Origin: a virus
IMG/VR virus record: IMGVR_UViG_3300020473_000034
Coordinates: 1-55,225 of that record
Direction: 5' to 3' (one strand)
Length of the DNA: 55,225 nt
Under the pieces are notes generated by a model that made no database searches, was not told the DNA's origin, and saw only the letters and a program-made list of their open reading frames with translations. The position numbers and the translations under genes were made by a program. Of this stretch, positions 29,622-40,424 are shown piece by piece; position 1 is the first letter of the stretch; every line of letters begins with the position of its first letter.

Positions 29622-31241
29622 ATGCCAGCGGTAGTAACAGATCAATTTAGAATATCAAATGCTAGTAATTTTATAGATTCTATATCAGATACTAGTAATT
29701 CTTATTATGTATTTTTAGGATTAGCAAATCCCACAGGTGGAGGTGGAGTGGATGAAGGTGGATTGGGAATTGGAAGAACTTCCACATGGAATAGTGGAAA
29801 TTTAGCAAGTATTCCATCACCAGTTGACAATTTTCAATATCAATCACTTTATGCAAAAACATCTCTTTTTGGTAAAAAGATAAATTCATCTAATGCAAGA
29901 AGAGTAGTTAAAAAACATACATGGGTAGCTAATACTAGTTATGATATGTATAGGCATGATTATGATATATTAAAAAATCCAACACCTAATGGTCAAAGTA
30001 ATTTGTATAATACAAATTATTATGTAATGAACTCTGATTATAGAGTTTATATTTGTATTGATAATGGTTCATCTGGTACTTTACCAAAAGGTAAAAAATC
30101 ATTAAATGAACCAATATTTACTGATTTGGAACCAGCTCCAGCTGGAGATGGTAGTGATGGTTATATATGGAAATATCTTTTTACAGTTAATCCTAGTGAT
30201 ATTATAAAATTTGATTCTACTGATTATATTGTATTACCAAATAATTGGTCTACATCAACCGATCCTCAAATACAAAATGTTAGGGAAGCTGGTGATTCTG
30301 AAATTTATGGTAATCAAATTAAAAAGGTTTATATACAAGATGCTGGAAGTGGTTATACTAAAGGAACACATACAGTAAATATATTGGGTGATGGAACAGG
30401 TGCTAAAGCATTAGTAACTGTTGATAGCAATTTTATTTCTAGTGTTGATATCATATCTGGAGGTTCTGGATATACTTACGGTATTTTAGATTTAAGTGGA
30501 TTCAATTCTGGTGCTGACCTTGCTAGTGGATCTTATGCAACACTAATACCCATTATTCCACCATCAAAAGGTCATGGATATGATCTTTATAGGGAACTAG
30601 GTGCAGATAAAGTTCTAGTTTATGCTAGATTTGATGATTCCACTAAAGATTTTCCAGTTGATGCTCATTTTGGGCAGGTTGGTATTATAAAGAATCCACA
30701 AACGTTTGGTTCTACTCAAATATATACGGGAAGTGTATATTCGTCCTTAAATTCAATGATGCTTACAAGAAGTTCTGTCGCAACTGATCTTGATAATAAA
30801 TCAAGTGTTGTAGGTGTTGCTATCACACAAACTCGTGCTGATAATAAAATTGCTAAAGGATATGTTGCATCATATGATAAAGATACTAAAGTATTAAAAT
30901 ATTGGCAAGATAGATCATTATATTTCCCAAATCATGAGGATCAAAAAGATAATATTAATGTTGATAGCATAGGAGATGTAGTACCGTTCACATCAGATGG
31001 TGGTGAAATTGAATCTGTATATCCTTCTAATGCATTTAGTGTTGTTATTGATAATAATATGTCAGGTATTTCAACATCAGTTGGTAATAAATTAGTAAAT
31101 CTTGGGGTTGAATTTACAAATGGTCTTGCAAATCCTGAGATAAATAAAAAGACGGGTGATATAATCTATATCGACAACCGCAAAGAGGTTGAACGTGATT
31201 CAAGACAAAAAGAAGACGTTAAAATTATTCTGGAATTCTAA
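29622..31241 (+). CDS. 8: Baseplate wedge subunit gp8 (539 aa)
   Basis: Starts MPAVVTDQFRISNASNFIDS. The strand SYYVFLGLANP, the central DGYIWKYLFTVNPSDIIKFD and the C-terminal end GDIIYIDNRKEVERDSRQKE plus VKIILEF parallel T4 gp8 (NTIFITFGRSEP, DGYVWEYLFEIPP, GEMIYMENRPPI...INILFTF). gp8 dimers sit on gp7 and gp10 in the wedge. It is 200 aa longer than T4 gp8 because of inserted repeat units (QDAGSGYTKG, SGGSGYTYG; residues about 240-310) of the same type as in the upstream giant. Confidence 0.85.
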   Translation: MPAVVTDQFRISNASNFIDSISDTSNSYYVFLGLANPTGGGGVDEGGLGIGRTSTWNSGNLASIPSPVDNFQYQSLYAKTSLFGKKINSSNARRVVKKHTWVANTSYDMYRHDYDILKNPTPNGQSNLYNTNYYVMNSDYRVYICIDNGSSGTLPKGKKSLNEPIFTDLEPAPAGDGSDGYIWKYLFTVNPSDIIKFDSTDYIVLPNNWSTSTDPQIQNVREAGDSEIYGNQIKKVYIQDAGSGYTKGTHTVNILGDGTGAKALVTVDSNFISSVDIISGGSGYTYGILDLSGFNSGADLASGSYATLIPIIPPSKGHGYDLYRELGADKVLVYARFDDSTKDFPVDAHFGQVGIIKNPQTFGSTQIYTGSVYSSLNSMMLTRSSVATDLDNKSSVVGVAITQTRADNKIAKGYVASYDKDTKVLKYWQDRSLYFPNHEDQKDNINVDSIGDVVPFTSDGGEIESVYPSNAFSVVIDNNMSGISTSVGNKLVNLGVEFTNGLANPEINKKTGDIIYIDNRKEVERDSRQKEDVKIILEF

Positions 31242-31247
31242 AAAACA

Positions 31248-34200
31248 ATGGCACAAAAAACAAATTTAAATATAAGTCCATATTATGATGATTTTGAATC
31301 TGATAAAAATTTTTATAAGGTTTTATATAAACCAGGATTTCCAGTTCAAGCAAGAGAATTAACTGGTTCTCAGTCTATTGTCCAAAATCAGATACAATCA
31401 TTTGGAGATCATATATTTAAAGAAGGGTCTGTTGTTATTCCTGGTGATATTGCATATGTTGGAAATTATTCAGCTGTTAAATTAAGTCCAGAAAATTATG
31501 GAACAGATATATCACTTTATATTAAAGATTATATAGGTAAGAAAATTACAGGAAGATCATCTGGAATAAATGCTACTGTTAAGCATGTTGCTTTACCAAA
31601 TACCGATCCTGTTGATGATGTAACAATTTATGTTACTTATACTAGTGCAGATAATAATAATCAAATAGGTTCATTTATTGATGGTGAACAATTAGTTTGT
31701 TCCGATAATATTAATTATGGTAATACAACTATAAATGCAGATACACCATTTGCTTCATTGATTTCTTCTGATGCAACTGCTATTGGATCAGCAGCATATA
31801 TCCAAAAGGGTGTTTATTTTATAAGAGGTTATTTTGTAAATGTTAGTTCTCAAACTATCATTTTAGATTACTATGGTAATGCACCATCTTATAGGGTTGG
31901 ATTAAAAGTAGATGAATTAATTGTTAATGCAAAGGATGATGATTCATTATATGATAATGCTAAGGGATTTAATAATTTTGCTGCACCTGGTGCAGATAGA
32001 TTAAAAATTAATTTAACTCTTGTTAAAAAGGTATTAGAAGATCAAGATGATACTGATTTTGTTGAATTATTAAGAATTAAGAATGGAAAAATTAAAATAA
32101 TTAATTCCAAAACAGATTATAATATAGTTAAAGATTGGATAGCAGAAAGAACATATGATGAATCTGGGGATTATACTGTAAATCCTTTTAAATTATCTGT
32201 ATTAAATTCTTTAAATGATAATTTAGGTAATGGTGGATTATTCTATAAAGATGAGAAAACAGACCAATTAAATACACCATCAGATAATTTAATGTGTTTA
32301 AAAATTTCTGATGGAAAAGCATATGTTAATGGGTATGATGTAGAAAAAACTGGAACTACTATAATTGATGTTGAAAAACCTAGAGATGTTGGAATTAATA
32401 GTACAGGAAGTGTTAATTTTAATATAGGAAGTGTTCTTAGGGTTAATAAAGTATCTGGTGTTATAAAGCAAGGAGGTCCAGTTCAATTATTTTCTGAGTT
32501 GGGGCAGCAAGGTGATATTATAGGTGTTGCAAGAGCATATGGTATAAATTTAAGAAATGAGGAATATAAGGATAATACAACTGTTTGGGATTTGAGGTTA
32601 TTTGATATACAGACAAATACACAAATCACACTTAACGAAGATGTTAATGCAACTCAATTACCAAATACTTCTTTTGTTAAGGGAAAGAGTAGTGGTGCCA
32701 GTGGATATGCTACGGCTGCTGGTTCTGGAAAAAGAATTGATTTAAATCAAACTACTGGAACTTTTTTTAAGGGGGAGCAAATACAAATAAATGGTGTAGA
32801 TTTTCCTAGAAGCATTGGTATATCTACTGTATTTGGTACACAAGGAATTAAATCTGTAAAACAACTATCTGTAGATAATTATCCAGAATTTACTGCAGAT
32901 TCACAATTAGATGTATTTGCACTTCCAAATGGTATTAGAAATGTTTCTATTGATGGGGCAGGTAAAGTAACTGCTGGTGCAAAGCAATTTAGTGGACTTA
33001 GACCAGGAGCTGTTGTAATATATAAAACATCTAGTGATGATATAACATACAATAAAGTTACATCTATAGATGCTGGTGGAACATCTCTTGAAATAGAAGC
33101 AATTACTCCAGATGTAGCAGGTGTTTTTGAAGGTGCATTGGGAAGCAATATTACAGTAGACATGTATGTTGGTGCACCAATAGTAAGAGGAAGTGGTAGA
33201 TTACACGCACCATTAGGTAATTTAAATGTTTCTACTGTAGATCTTTCAAATTCAAATATAAAAGTTACAAAACAATATAAACCAGGTGGTGCTCTTAGTG
33301 GATCTTTAACAGTTTCTATTTCCAATTTATCGGGAACTTATCCAGAAATTACTTCATCAAATTCAACCTTTGAATCTTTTGATGAAGAAAGATATTCATT
33401 ACATCATAGTGGTGGTACTATAGGTACAATTAATGAAGATACATTTGCCTATAATAATAGTGGTGATCAAATTGTTTTAAGTAATTTAGGAACTCCTAGT
33501 GGCACTAATTGGGTATTAAATGTCTCTGTTAAAAAGAATGGAATTCAAAGCAAAATAAAAGATTATAATAAGAGTAGAATGTTAGATGTTGTATATTCAA
33601 AATATGAAACATCTGGTGATGTTGCTATCGGTATAGGTGCTTCTACACTTGCAGATGGTCTTACATATGATCAAAATCAAAGATATGGATTAAGAGTACA
33701 GGATGAAAAAATATCATTAAATTGTCCAGATGTGGCTAAATTTATAGCAGTATACGAATCTATTGATGCTGAAAAACCAACTTTAGATCAGTTTAGATTT
33801 AGTAGTACTGCTGCTGTCCAAACAAATGCCGTTCTTGGTGAAAATATTGTTGGGTATAGTAGTAAAGCAATTGCTAGGGTTGTTGAGAAATCATCAACAG
33901 AAGGAAATACATTAGGAATTGTTTATTTAACTGGAGCACGTTTTAATGAAGGTGAAACAGTTAATTTTGAGGAATCAAATATAGATACTAATATTGAAGA
34001 AATAACTAATGGAATATATAAAGATCTTACAAATTCTTTCAAATTAGATAAAGGACAGAAGGATGAATATTATGATTATTCATCTATTGTTAGAAATGCA
34101 GGAGTATCTGAACCATCTGGTAGATTGTTAGTTATCTTTGATTATTATTCAGTTCCAAATGATGATGAAGGTGATCTATTCACAGCATTAAGTTATGATA

Positions 34201-37200
34201 AAGATAGATTTAATTATGATATTCCAAGTATTGGAGTATCTGGAATACGAGCAACAGATACTTTAGACTTTAGACCTAGAGTAGCAGATTATAATGTTAA
34301 TACTTCTACAGTATCACCTTTCAATATTGAATCAAGAGACTTTAGTGGTTCCATAAAACAATATGTTGTTCCTGACGAAACTTCTAGCTTGGGGTATGAA
34401 TACTACTTACCAAGAATTGATAAAGTTTATTTGAATAAATTTGGTGAATTTGTATATGAAAAAGGAATATCAAGTCCAGATCCAAAACCTCCAGTAAGAA
34501 CTGAAGGTGTGATGGAATTAGGAACTGTAAATCTTCCTCCCTATCTTTACAATCCAGAATCTGCAACATTATCATTAAAGGATAATAGAAGATTTACTAT
34601 GAGGGATATTGGTAATATTGAGGATAGAGTTTCAAATTTAGAGGAAGTAACTACTTTATCTCTATTGGAAATGGATATACAATCACTCCAAATTCAAGAT
34701 TCTGAAGGTAGAAATAGATTTAAAACAGGATTTTTTGTTGATCCGTTCAGAAATTATAGATCAATTAGTAGACAATCTCAAATTCAAATCAATAGACGAG
34801 CTCAAGAGTTAATTCCAGTACGTAGTAGAAATACTCTTGCATCTCAAATTACACCAAAATTATCTACAACATCATCATCTCTTGATTTTAATAGTAATTT
34901 TGAGTTATTTGATGAAAATGTTCAAAAAACTGGTGATGCAGTAACTTTGAAATATGATGAAGAGGTTTGGTTTGGACAATATTATGCAACTTTATTAAAG
35001 GATGGTTCACTTGGAATAATAAATGTAAACCCATATGAACTACCTGCAATATTGGGTAATGTTGATTTACAACCAAATACTGATGTTTGGACAAGAACTC
35101 ATCAATTAGATGATAATATAATCAATCAAAGTGGTACAGATTCTAGTGTAGATCTGAATTTGGCAGCTAATGGAACACTAGATCTTGGAGATATCACAAA
35201 TACTACTCAAACTAGTGAACATCATGTAGATCCAAGTAGTAATATTCAAACTGGAACTACAGTGACATCTAATACTTCCGACATAAATAGTAGTTTGGTA
35301 TTAACAGGATCTGATTCTGTTCAAATTAGTAATACTGATATAACAATTCAAAATAGATTAGTATCATCTTCAGCAGAAGATCATATGCGTTCTAGAAATA
35401 CTGAATTTAAAGCATCGGGATTTCCTGGAGGTGTTAGAACATATTTGTTTATTGATGGTCAAAAAATAGAAGATGTTATTCCAAAATTAGTTGCAATAAG
35501 TAAAACTTCTGGTGGAAATGAATATGGTTCTGATATTAATTTCATAGTTAATGAAAATGTTGTGGCAGAAGATCCAACAACTGGTGAAGAGATAATGACC
35601 TTTAAACTTTGCAGACCTGATCATAAATCTGGTCCTGTTACTGGACAACCAGAAGAAGTTTATGCTAAAGATCCATATTCAAACTCAGATCTTAGTAACC
35701 AATATACAATATCATCAACAGTTTTAAATATTGATACTCGTGCTTTAGCAGAAGAGGCTCAAGGTCAGTATTTTGGATATTTAGTTGCTAATGCAAAATT
35801 AATTGGTCAAGAAAGTGGTGCGGTAGCATATGTTAAGGATTGGGAAAATACTAAAATGGTTTCTGATGAATATGGTGATGTAATTGGAACATTTTTCTTA
35901 AGAGATCCAAATGAAACACCACAACCACCAATCAAAATTACAACTGGAAGAAAAAGTGTTAGGGTAACAACAAGTTCTACAAATGTAAAAGTTCCAGCAG
36001 GACAAGATCCTGATATTGTTATTGCAGAGGGAGTATATACCGCACAAGGAACATATGAGGTATGGCAAAATGATAGAACTATTAGAGTAGATACAACTAC
36101 AGTTAATGCTAGCTTTACAGCAACAGTTAATGCTGAAGGTACAATAACAAATAATCATGAGCATACAGTAACAGCTGAATATTCCGATCCTGTTGCACAA
36201 ACATTTGTTGTTGGTGGTAATGTAAATGCACCTTCTGCTGTTGGGGCAAACGAAGATTTTAATGGTTTATTCTTAACTGCTGTAGAGGTGTTCTTTGCTT
36301 CTATAGAGGATGAAACTAATGCACCTATAAGATGTGAGATAAGAACTACAACGGGTGATGCACGTCCTTCTAGGACTATTTTAGGTAGAAGTAGAACATT
36401 ATATCCATTTACAACTAATGAAAATGGTCAAAGGGTTCAAAATATTCAAACAGATGATGTTAATGCCAGTGTAGGAACTAAATTTACATTCCCAGAACCA
36501 ATATTCTTACCACCTGGAGAATCTTATTGTTTTGTTTTACTTGCACCAAGGAGTGTTAGGTATACAGTTTGGTTAGGTGAGCATGGTGGGCAAGCAGTTA
36601 ATCCTCAAAGTATTCCAGGATCTACTGGTGAATCTACAACATATTCTAGACAATATGGTGCTGGTGCATTATTTAAATCTCAAAATGGAGCACTTTGGAC
36701 TGAAGATCAAACACAAGATATGAAATTTGTTCTTTATAGGGCTAAATTTACATCTTCAGAGGGTTCTGTATTCTTTAATAATCCAGATTTAGATGCAAGT
36801 AATGGATTTACTCCAAGATTGAGGAGAAATGCATTAAGGACATTACCTAAAACTGGATATCTTAGAATAGGTTATTATGATGGTACTGGAGGTGGTGTTG
36901 ATCAATTACATGAATGGATTAAACCTGGTAGAAAACTTGCAGCAGGAACAGATAATAAGAGTACTGCTGTGGTTGAATCTGTTGGTTCAAGAGGTGTAAT
37001 TTCTGGTGCATCTAATATTCTTGATGGTGGAGCAAATTATACTACTAGTAATACAGTAGACACATATACCATAACTGGAAGGGGAAGTGGTCTGAAATTA
37101 AATATAACTTCCGTAGATTCTACAACAGGAGCTATAACAGGTGTATCATTATCTGCTGCTGGTTCTGGATATCAAGAAGGTGATGTTGTTGGTATTGATA

Positions 37201-38825
37201 ATACTACTGCCGGGAATCAAGGAAGAGATGCAAAAATTACAGTAACAATTGGTAATAATACTATAGATACGATATATCTTACTGATATTAAAGGAAAAAG
37301 TGGTACAGGTGGTAGTTGGACTAATGGTATAGCATTAAAATATTTTAAGGATGATGGTACTGTAGAATCTGGTGTTAATTCTAATTACAATGTTGAAAGC
37401 ACTAATGGATATATAGATACTGGTGGTGTAAATGATGGAAATCACCTAAAGATTAACCAATTTAATCATGGTATGTATAGTTCTACAAATAAAGTAGAAT
37501 TGAGTAATATTAAATCTGATCAACCAACTTCTACATTAACAGCAAACTTGATAAGGTCAGAAACAAGTACAATTAGTGTTGCTTCTACTTTACCATTCCA
37601 ATATTTTGAAGGAATTGAAGTTAATGCCAATACATCTTACAAAGGATATGTAAAAATTGGTAATGAGGTTATAGAGTATGATAATGTTACTGCAAATGGA
37701 TTAAGTATAGCATCAAACGGTAGAGGAGTGGAGGGAAATACCATAATTCATGATATAGGTGATACTGTTGAAAAATATGAATTAAATGGTGTTTCTTTAA
37801 GAAGAATTTGTATATCTTCTGGAAAACAAATTAGTTCAAATGATATTGGAATGGATCATTATCATCTTGAATTTGATAATGGTACCACATACGGACAAGA
37901 TAGAAGTTCAGATGAAGTATATGGTGGAGTTCAATACCCACAATTATCATTTAATAGTGATGCATTAGTTGGTGGAAATGGTGCTAGAGCAACTCAGAAT
38001 CTCATATATTCTGCTATAGTTCCTAGATATGATGCTCTTACTCCAAGTGGAGTTGATGGATCATCAACAAGTCTTACTGGTAGTATAAGAACTGTTAGTG
38101 GCAGTAGTGTTGATGGAACTGAAGGGTCATTTAATGATCAAGGATATCAAGATATTCAATTAAATTCGTTTAATACTTTAGATAAGGTTTCACTTGTTGC
38201 ATCTAAAGTAAATGAAAATGAATATTTACCAAATATGCCTAGAAATAAATCATTTACGACAGTATTAAATATGAAATCAAATAATGAATATATATCACCA
38301 ATGGTTTATCTTGGAGAATCAAATACTGAATTCATAAGTTATCGTTTAAATAATCCTATTGGTGCTGAAGATTATCCAACAGATAATAGAGTTAATTCTA
38401 TTGTTGATGATCCTCATAGTGCAGTTTACTATTCAACTACTGTTAGATTAACTAAACCTGCTACATCATTAAAAATATTATTAACTGCATTTAGACCAGA
38501 ATCATCAGATATTAGAGTTCTGTATAGATTGGAAAGAACGGATTCAAGTGGAGTTGTTGGTGAATTTGAATTATTCCCTGGATATAAAAATTTAATTGAT
38601 AATGATGAAGATGGTTTTGGTGATGTTGTAATTGATGAGGTTAAAAATGATGGTAGATCGGATTCATTTGTTGGTCCTAGTGTAAGTAATAGATTCTTGG
38701 ATTATAGATATACTGCTGATAATCTAGATTTATTTAATGGATATACTATTAAGATTGTTATGTCTGGTACAAATCAGGCACAACCACCAAGGATTAGAGA
38801 ACTTAGGAGTGTAGCTGTAAGATGA
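31248..38825 (+). CDS. Giant virion structural protein with DUF4815 (2525 aa)
   Basis: The N-terminus (MAQKTNLNISPYYDDFESDK, then KVLYKPGFPVQARELTGSQS, NQIQSFGDHIFKEGSVVIPG) is the DUF4815 signature of baseplate-associated proteins in marine T4-like phages. Later parts have a spike-like region (residues about 1000-1550), the strand SDPVAQTFVVGG (about 1640), and EDETNAPIRCEIRTTTGDAR with FPEPIFLPPGESYCFVLLAP (about 1680-1770), a jelly-roll-like domain. Then come 'GSGY' repeats (about 1930-1990) and a GYVKIGNEVIEYDNVTANG plus NGRGVEGN unit (about 2130-2165). It probably forms a long tail-tip or baseplate fibre. No frameshift is seen. Confidence 0.75.
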   Translation: MAQKTNLNISPYYDDFESDKNFYKVLYKPGFPVQARELTGSQSIVQNQIQSFGDHIFKEGSVVIPGDIAYVGNYSAVKLSPENYGTDISLYIKDYIGKKITGRSSGINATVKHVALPNTDPVDDVTIYVTYTSADNNNQIGSFIDGEQLVCSDNINYGNTTINADTPFASLISSDATAIGSAAYIQKGVYFIRGYFVNVSSQTIILDYYGNAPSYRVGLKVDELIVNAKDDDSLYDNAKGFNNFAAPGADRLKINLTLVKKVLEDQDDTDFVELLRIKNGKIKIINSKTDYNIVKDWIAERTYDESGDYTVNPFKLSVLNSLNDNLGNGGLFYKDEKTDQLNTPSDNLMCLKISDGKAYVNGYDVEKTGTTIIDVEKPRDVGINSTGSVNFNIGSVLRVNKVSGVIKQGGPVQLFSELGQQGDIIGVARAYGINLRNEEYKDNTTVWDLRLFDIQTNTQITLNEDVNATQLPNTSFVKGKSSGASGYATAAGSGKRIDLNQTTGTFFKGEQIQINGVDFPRSIGISTVFGTQGIKSVKQLSVDNYPEFTADSQLDVFALPNGIRNVSIDGAGKVTAGAKQFSGLRPGAVVIYKTSSDDITYNKVTSIDAGGTSLEIEAITPDVAGVFEGALGSNITVDMYVGAPIVRGSGRLHAPLGNLNVSTVDLSNSNIKVTKQYKPGGALSGSLTVSISNLSGTYPEITSSNSTFESFDEERYSLHHSGGTIGTINEDTFAYNNSGDQIVLSNLGTPSGTNWVLNVSVKKNGIQSKIKDYNKSRMLDVVYSKYETSGDVAIGIGASTLADGLTYDQNQRYGLRVQDEKISLNCPDVAKFIAVYESIDAEKPTLDQFRFSSTAAVQTNAVLGENIVGYSSKAIARVVEKSSTEGNTLGIVYLTGARFNEGETVNFEESNIDTNIEEITNGIYKDLTNSFKLDKGQKDEYYDYSSIVRNAGVSEPSGRLLVIFDYYSVPNDDEGDLFTALSYDKDRFNYDIPSIGVSGIRATDTLDFRPRVADYNVNTSTVSPFNIESRDFSGSIKQYVVPDETSSLGYEYYLPRIDKVYLNKFGEFVYEKGISSPDPKPPVRTEGVMELGTVNLPPYLYNPESATLSLKDNRRFTMRDIGNIEDRVSNLEEVTTLSLLEMDIQSLQIQDSEGRNRFKTGFFVDPFRNYRSISRQSQIQINRRAQELIPVRSRNTLASQITPKLSTTSSSLDFNSNFELFDENVQKTGDAVTLKYDEEVWFGQYYATLLKDGSLGIINVNPYELPAILGNVDLQPNTDVWTRTHQLDDNIINQSGTDSSVDLNLAANGTLDLGDITNTTQTSEHHVDPSSNIQTGTTVTSNTSDINSSLVLTGSDSVQISNTDITIQNRLVSSSAEDHMRSRNTEFKASGFPGGVRTYLFIDGQKIEDVIPKLVAISKTSGGNEYGSDINFIVNENVVAEDPTTGEEIMTFKLCRPDHKSGPVTGQPEEVYAKDPYSNSDLSNQYTISSTVLNIDTRALAEEAQGQYFGYLVANAKLIGQESGAVAYVKDWENTKMVSDEYGDVIGTFFLRDPNETPQPPIKITTGRKSVRVTTSSTNVKVPAGQDPDIVIAEGVYTAQGTYEVWQNDRTIRVDTTTVNASFTATVNAEGTITNNHEHTVTAEYSDPVAQTFVVGGNVNAPSAVGANEDFNGLFLTAVEVFFASIEDETNAPIRCEIRTTTGDARPSRTILGRSRTLYPFTTNENGQRVQNIQTDDVNASVGTKFTFPEPIFLPPGESYCFVLLAPRSVRYTVWLGEHGGQAVNPQSIPGSTGESTTYSRQYGAGALFKSQNGALWTEDQTQDMKFVLYRAKFTSSEGSVFFNNPDLDASNGFTPRLRRNALRTLPKTGYLRIGYYDGTGGGVDQLHEWIKPGRKLAAGTDNKSTAVVESVGSRGVISGASNILDGGANYTTSNTVDTYTITGRGSGLKLNITSVDSTTGAITGVSLSAAGSGYQEGDVVGIDNTTAGNQGRDAKITVTIGNNTIDTIYLTDIKGKSGTGGSWTNGIALKYFKDDGTVESGVNSNYNVESTNGYIDTGGVNDGNHLKINQFNHGMYSSTNKVELSNIKSDQPTSTLTANLIRSETSTISVASTLPFQYFEGIEVNANTSYKGYVKIGNEVIEYDNVTANGLSIASNGRGVEGNTIIHDIGDTVEKYELNGVSLRRICISSGKQISSNDIGMDHYHLEFDNGTTYGQDRSSDEVYGGVQYPQLSFNSDALVGGNGARATQNLIYSAIVPRYDALTPSGVDGSSTSLTGSIRTVSGSSVDGTEGSFNDQGYQDIQLNSFNTLDKVSLVASKVNENEYLPNMPRNKSFTTVLNMKSNNEYISPMVYLGESNTEFISYRLNNPIGAEDYPTDNRVNSIVDDPHSAVYYSTTVRLTKPATSLKILLTAFRPESSDIRVLYRLERTDSSGVVGEFELFPGYKNLIDNDEDGFGDVVIDEVKNDGRSDSFVGPSVSNRFLDYRYTADNLDLFNGYTIKIVMSGTNQAQPPRIRELRSVAVR

Positions 38826-39028
38826 TTAAAGTTGAAGGACACCCAAATCTCTATAGAGATGAAAAAACTGGTGCAATAATTAATTGTGATGATAATGGTT
38901 ATGATGAATATGTAAAATCTTTACATATTAGGGAAAAAAAGGACAGAGAACTCAGTGATATGAGAAAAGATATTGATGAAATCAAGTCTTCTCTGGCAAT
39001 TTTAATCAATGGCCTTAATAAGTCCTAA
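38822..39028 (+). CDS. Small coiled-coil protein (68 aa)
   Basis: Overlaps the upstream stop by four bases (ATGA). Residues 1-28 resemble a small beta hairpin (GHPNLYRDEKTGAIINCDD). Residues 33-65 are a heptad helix (LHIREKKDRELSDMRKDIDE), a likely coiled coil. Its place between structural genes suggests an assembly or chaperone role. Similar short proteins occupy this position in related phages. Confidence 0.65.
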   Translation: MIKVEGHPNLYRDEKTGAIINCDDNGYDEYVKSLHIREKKDRELSDMRKDIDEIKSSLAILINGLNKS

Positions 39029-39031
39029 ATA
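39024..39031 (+). promoter_or_regulatory. Late-promoter-like octamer (CCTAAATA)
   Basis: The octamer spans the stop codon of the gene at 38822 and differs from TATAAATA at the first two positions. It is 26 bases before the next ATG. Confidence 0.4.
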
Positions 39032-39057
39032 ATAAGAGAAGTTATTATTAGAAATAG

Positions 39058-39399
39058 ATGGCAGCTGTATATGTTTCTAATCTTGTAATCAACGCAGGAG
39101 CCACATTTAGTCAACAATTTGATTTAGCACAGAGTGACGATTCTTCCCCATTGAATCTCACTGGGTATACGATTGCGGCACAAATTAGAAAACATGCTGG
39201 AAGTTCCAATTCTGTAGCATTTACTGCTACCGCAATGGATGCTGTTAATGGGTTGGTATTGATTTCGTTGACTCCAGTACAAACTGCCTCATTAAAAACA
39301 GGTAGACATGTTTATGATATTGTTATAACTGATTCTGCTGGTGATAAAACACGGGTTGTCGAAGGATCAGTTCTTGTTCGGGAAGGGGTTACCAGATAA
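39058..39399 (+). CDS. Virion protein with BppU-like beta domain (113 aa)
   Basis: A single beta-sandwich: VYVSNLVINAGATFSQQFDL, then LNLTGYTIAAQIRKHAGSSN, LVLISLTPVQTASLKTGRHV and YDIVITDSAGDKTRVVEGSV. This strand order (intrinsic 'T...f.l....g..ldLtG.tv..qir.') is that of BppU/baseplate upper-protein N-terminal domains and of fibre attachment domains. It could dock the next gene's product to the baseplate. It shares one base with the next start (TAATG). Confidence 0.65.
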   Translation: MAAVYVSNLVINAGATFSQQFDLAQSDDSSPLNLTGYTIAAQIRKHAGSSNSVAFTATAMDAVNGLVLISLTPVQTASLKTGRHVYDIVITDSAGDKTRVVEGSVLVREGVTR

Positions 39400-40424
39400 T
39401 GGCAGCAATTAAAGTTAGAGTTGGACAAGCAGATGCTGTAAAAGTTATCTCCAGTCAAGGTGGAGGTTCAATTTCAGCACAAAATGCAACAAATGTAATT
39501 GGTGGTATTGCATCGGTTACTCAGTTGAATGTTTCTGGTGTTTCAACTTTTCTTAATGATGTTAGTATTACAGGTGCAACAACACTTGCTGTTAATGGTG
39601 GTATAACAACCACTGGTGGTGATTTATATGTTGGTGGTGATTTATATGTTGGTGATGATATAACGTTTGATGAAATAAATGGTAGAAATCTTAATATTAC
39701 TGGTAATTCAACATTAAATGTATTAGGTGTTTCTGGAATTGTTACCACTAATCATTTATTGGTAACAGGTATTGCAACCATAGGTGGATCAACCATAAAT
39801 GATGGAACATTTGAGCAAATAAAAGTTGCTGGTGTATCTACATTTGTTGGGCAAGTTAATTTCCAATCACATGCAACATTTCAAGATAATGATAAGATAA
39901 AATTAGGAACTGATGAAGATTTTGTTTTATATCATAATAATTCAAATGCATATATTACCAATAATACTGGAAATCTATACATAATTAATAATGTAAATGA
40001 TGATGATGATGGAGATGTTGTTATCCAGGCTAAGTCTGGTGAAAACTCTGCCATATTTTATGATGATGAAGGTGTAGCTCTTTTTTATAATGGTGTACAA
40101 AAATTCATCACTACAAATGATGGATTAATTGTAAGTGGTATTGCTACTGCAACTTCATTTAGAGGTGCTGGAAATACTGCTGCTTCATTCCCACTTGGAT
40201 TGACAGCAACAAATGCTACTTTTAGTGGAAATGTAAGTGTTGGTGGAACATTAACCTACGAAGATGTAACTAATATTGATTCGGTAGGTCTTATTACTGC
40301 TAGAACAGGAGTAAGAATAACAAATGGTGGATTGATTGTAACTGCAGGTGTTTCCACTTTTAATGATGCAGTTAATATAACTGGAACATTATCTGCAGGA
40401 CTTATAGATGGAGGATCGTTCTGA
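39399..40424 (+). CDS. Tail-fibre-like protein with beta repeats (341 aa)
   Basis: Many short repeats of the type 'L.VSGVSTF....' and 'TTGGDLYVGGDLYVGDDITF' (adjacent near-identical 'DLYVGGDL' units near residues 72-82). A FVLYHNNSNAYITNNTGNLY unit and IDSVGLITARTGVRITNGGL typify fibre proteins of marine T4-like phages. At 341 aa it is short for such fibres, so it may be a truncated or simple variant. Likely a trimeric beta-helical fibre that touches the cell surface. Confidence 0.65.
   Translation: MAAIKVRVGQADAVKVISSQGGGSISAQNATNVIGGIASVTQLNVSGVSTFLNDVSITGATTLAVNGGITTTGGDLYVGGDLYVGDDITFDEINGRNLNITGNSTLNVLGVSGIVTTNHLLVTGIATIGGSTINDGTFEQIKVAGVSTFVGQVNFQSHATFQDNDKIKLGTDEDFVLYHNNSNAYITNNTGNLYIINNVNDDDDGDVVIQAKSGENSAIFYDDEGVALFYNGVQKFITTNDGLIVSGIATATSFRGAGNTAASFPLGLTATNATFSGNVSVGGTLTYEDVTNIDSVGLITARTGVRITNGGLIVTAGVSTFNDAVNITGTLSAGLIDGGSF

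Noticed and set aside
39600-39660. Short direct repeat taken for a CRISPR-like or mobile repeat
   Set aside because: It is an in-frame 'DLYVGG' duplication in a fibre gene.
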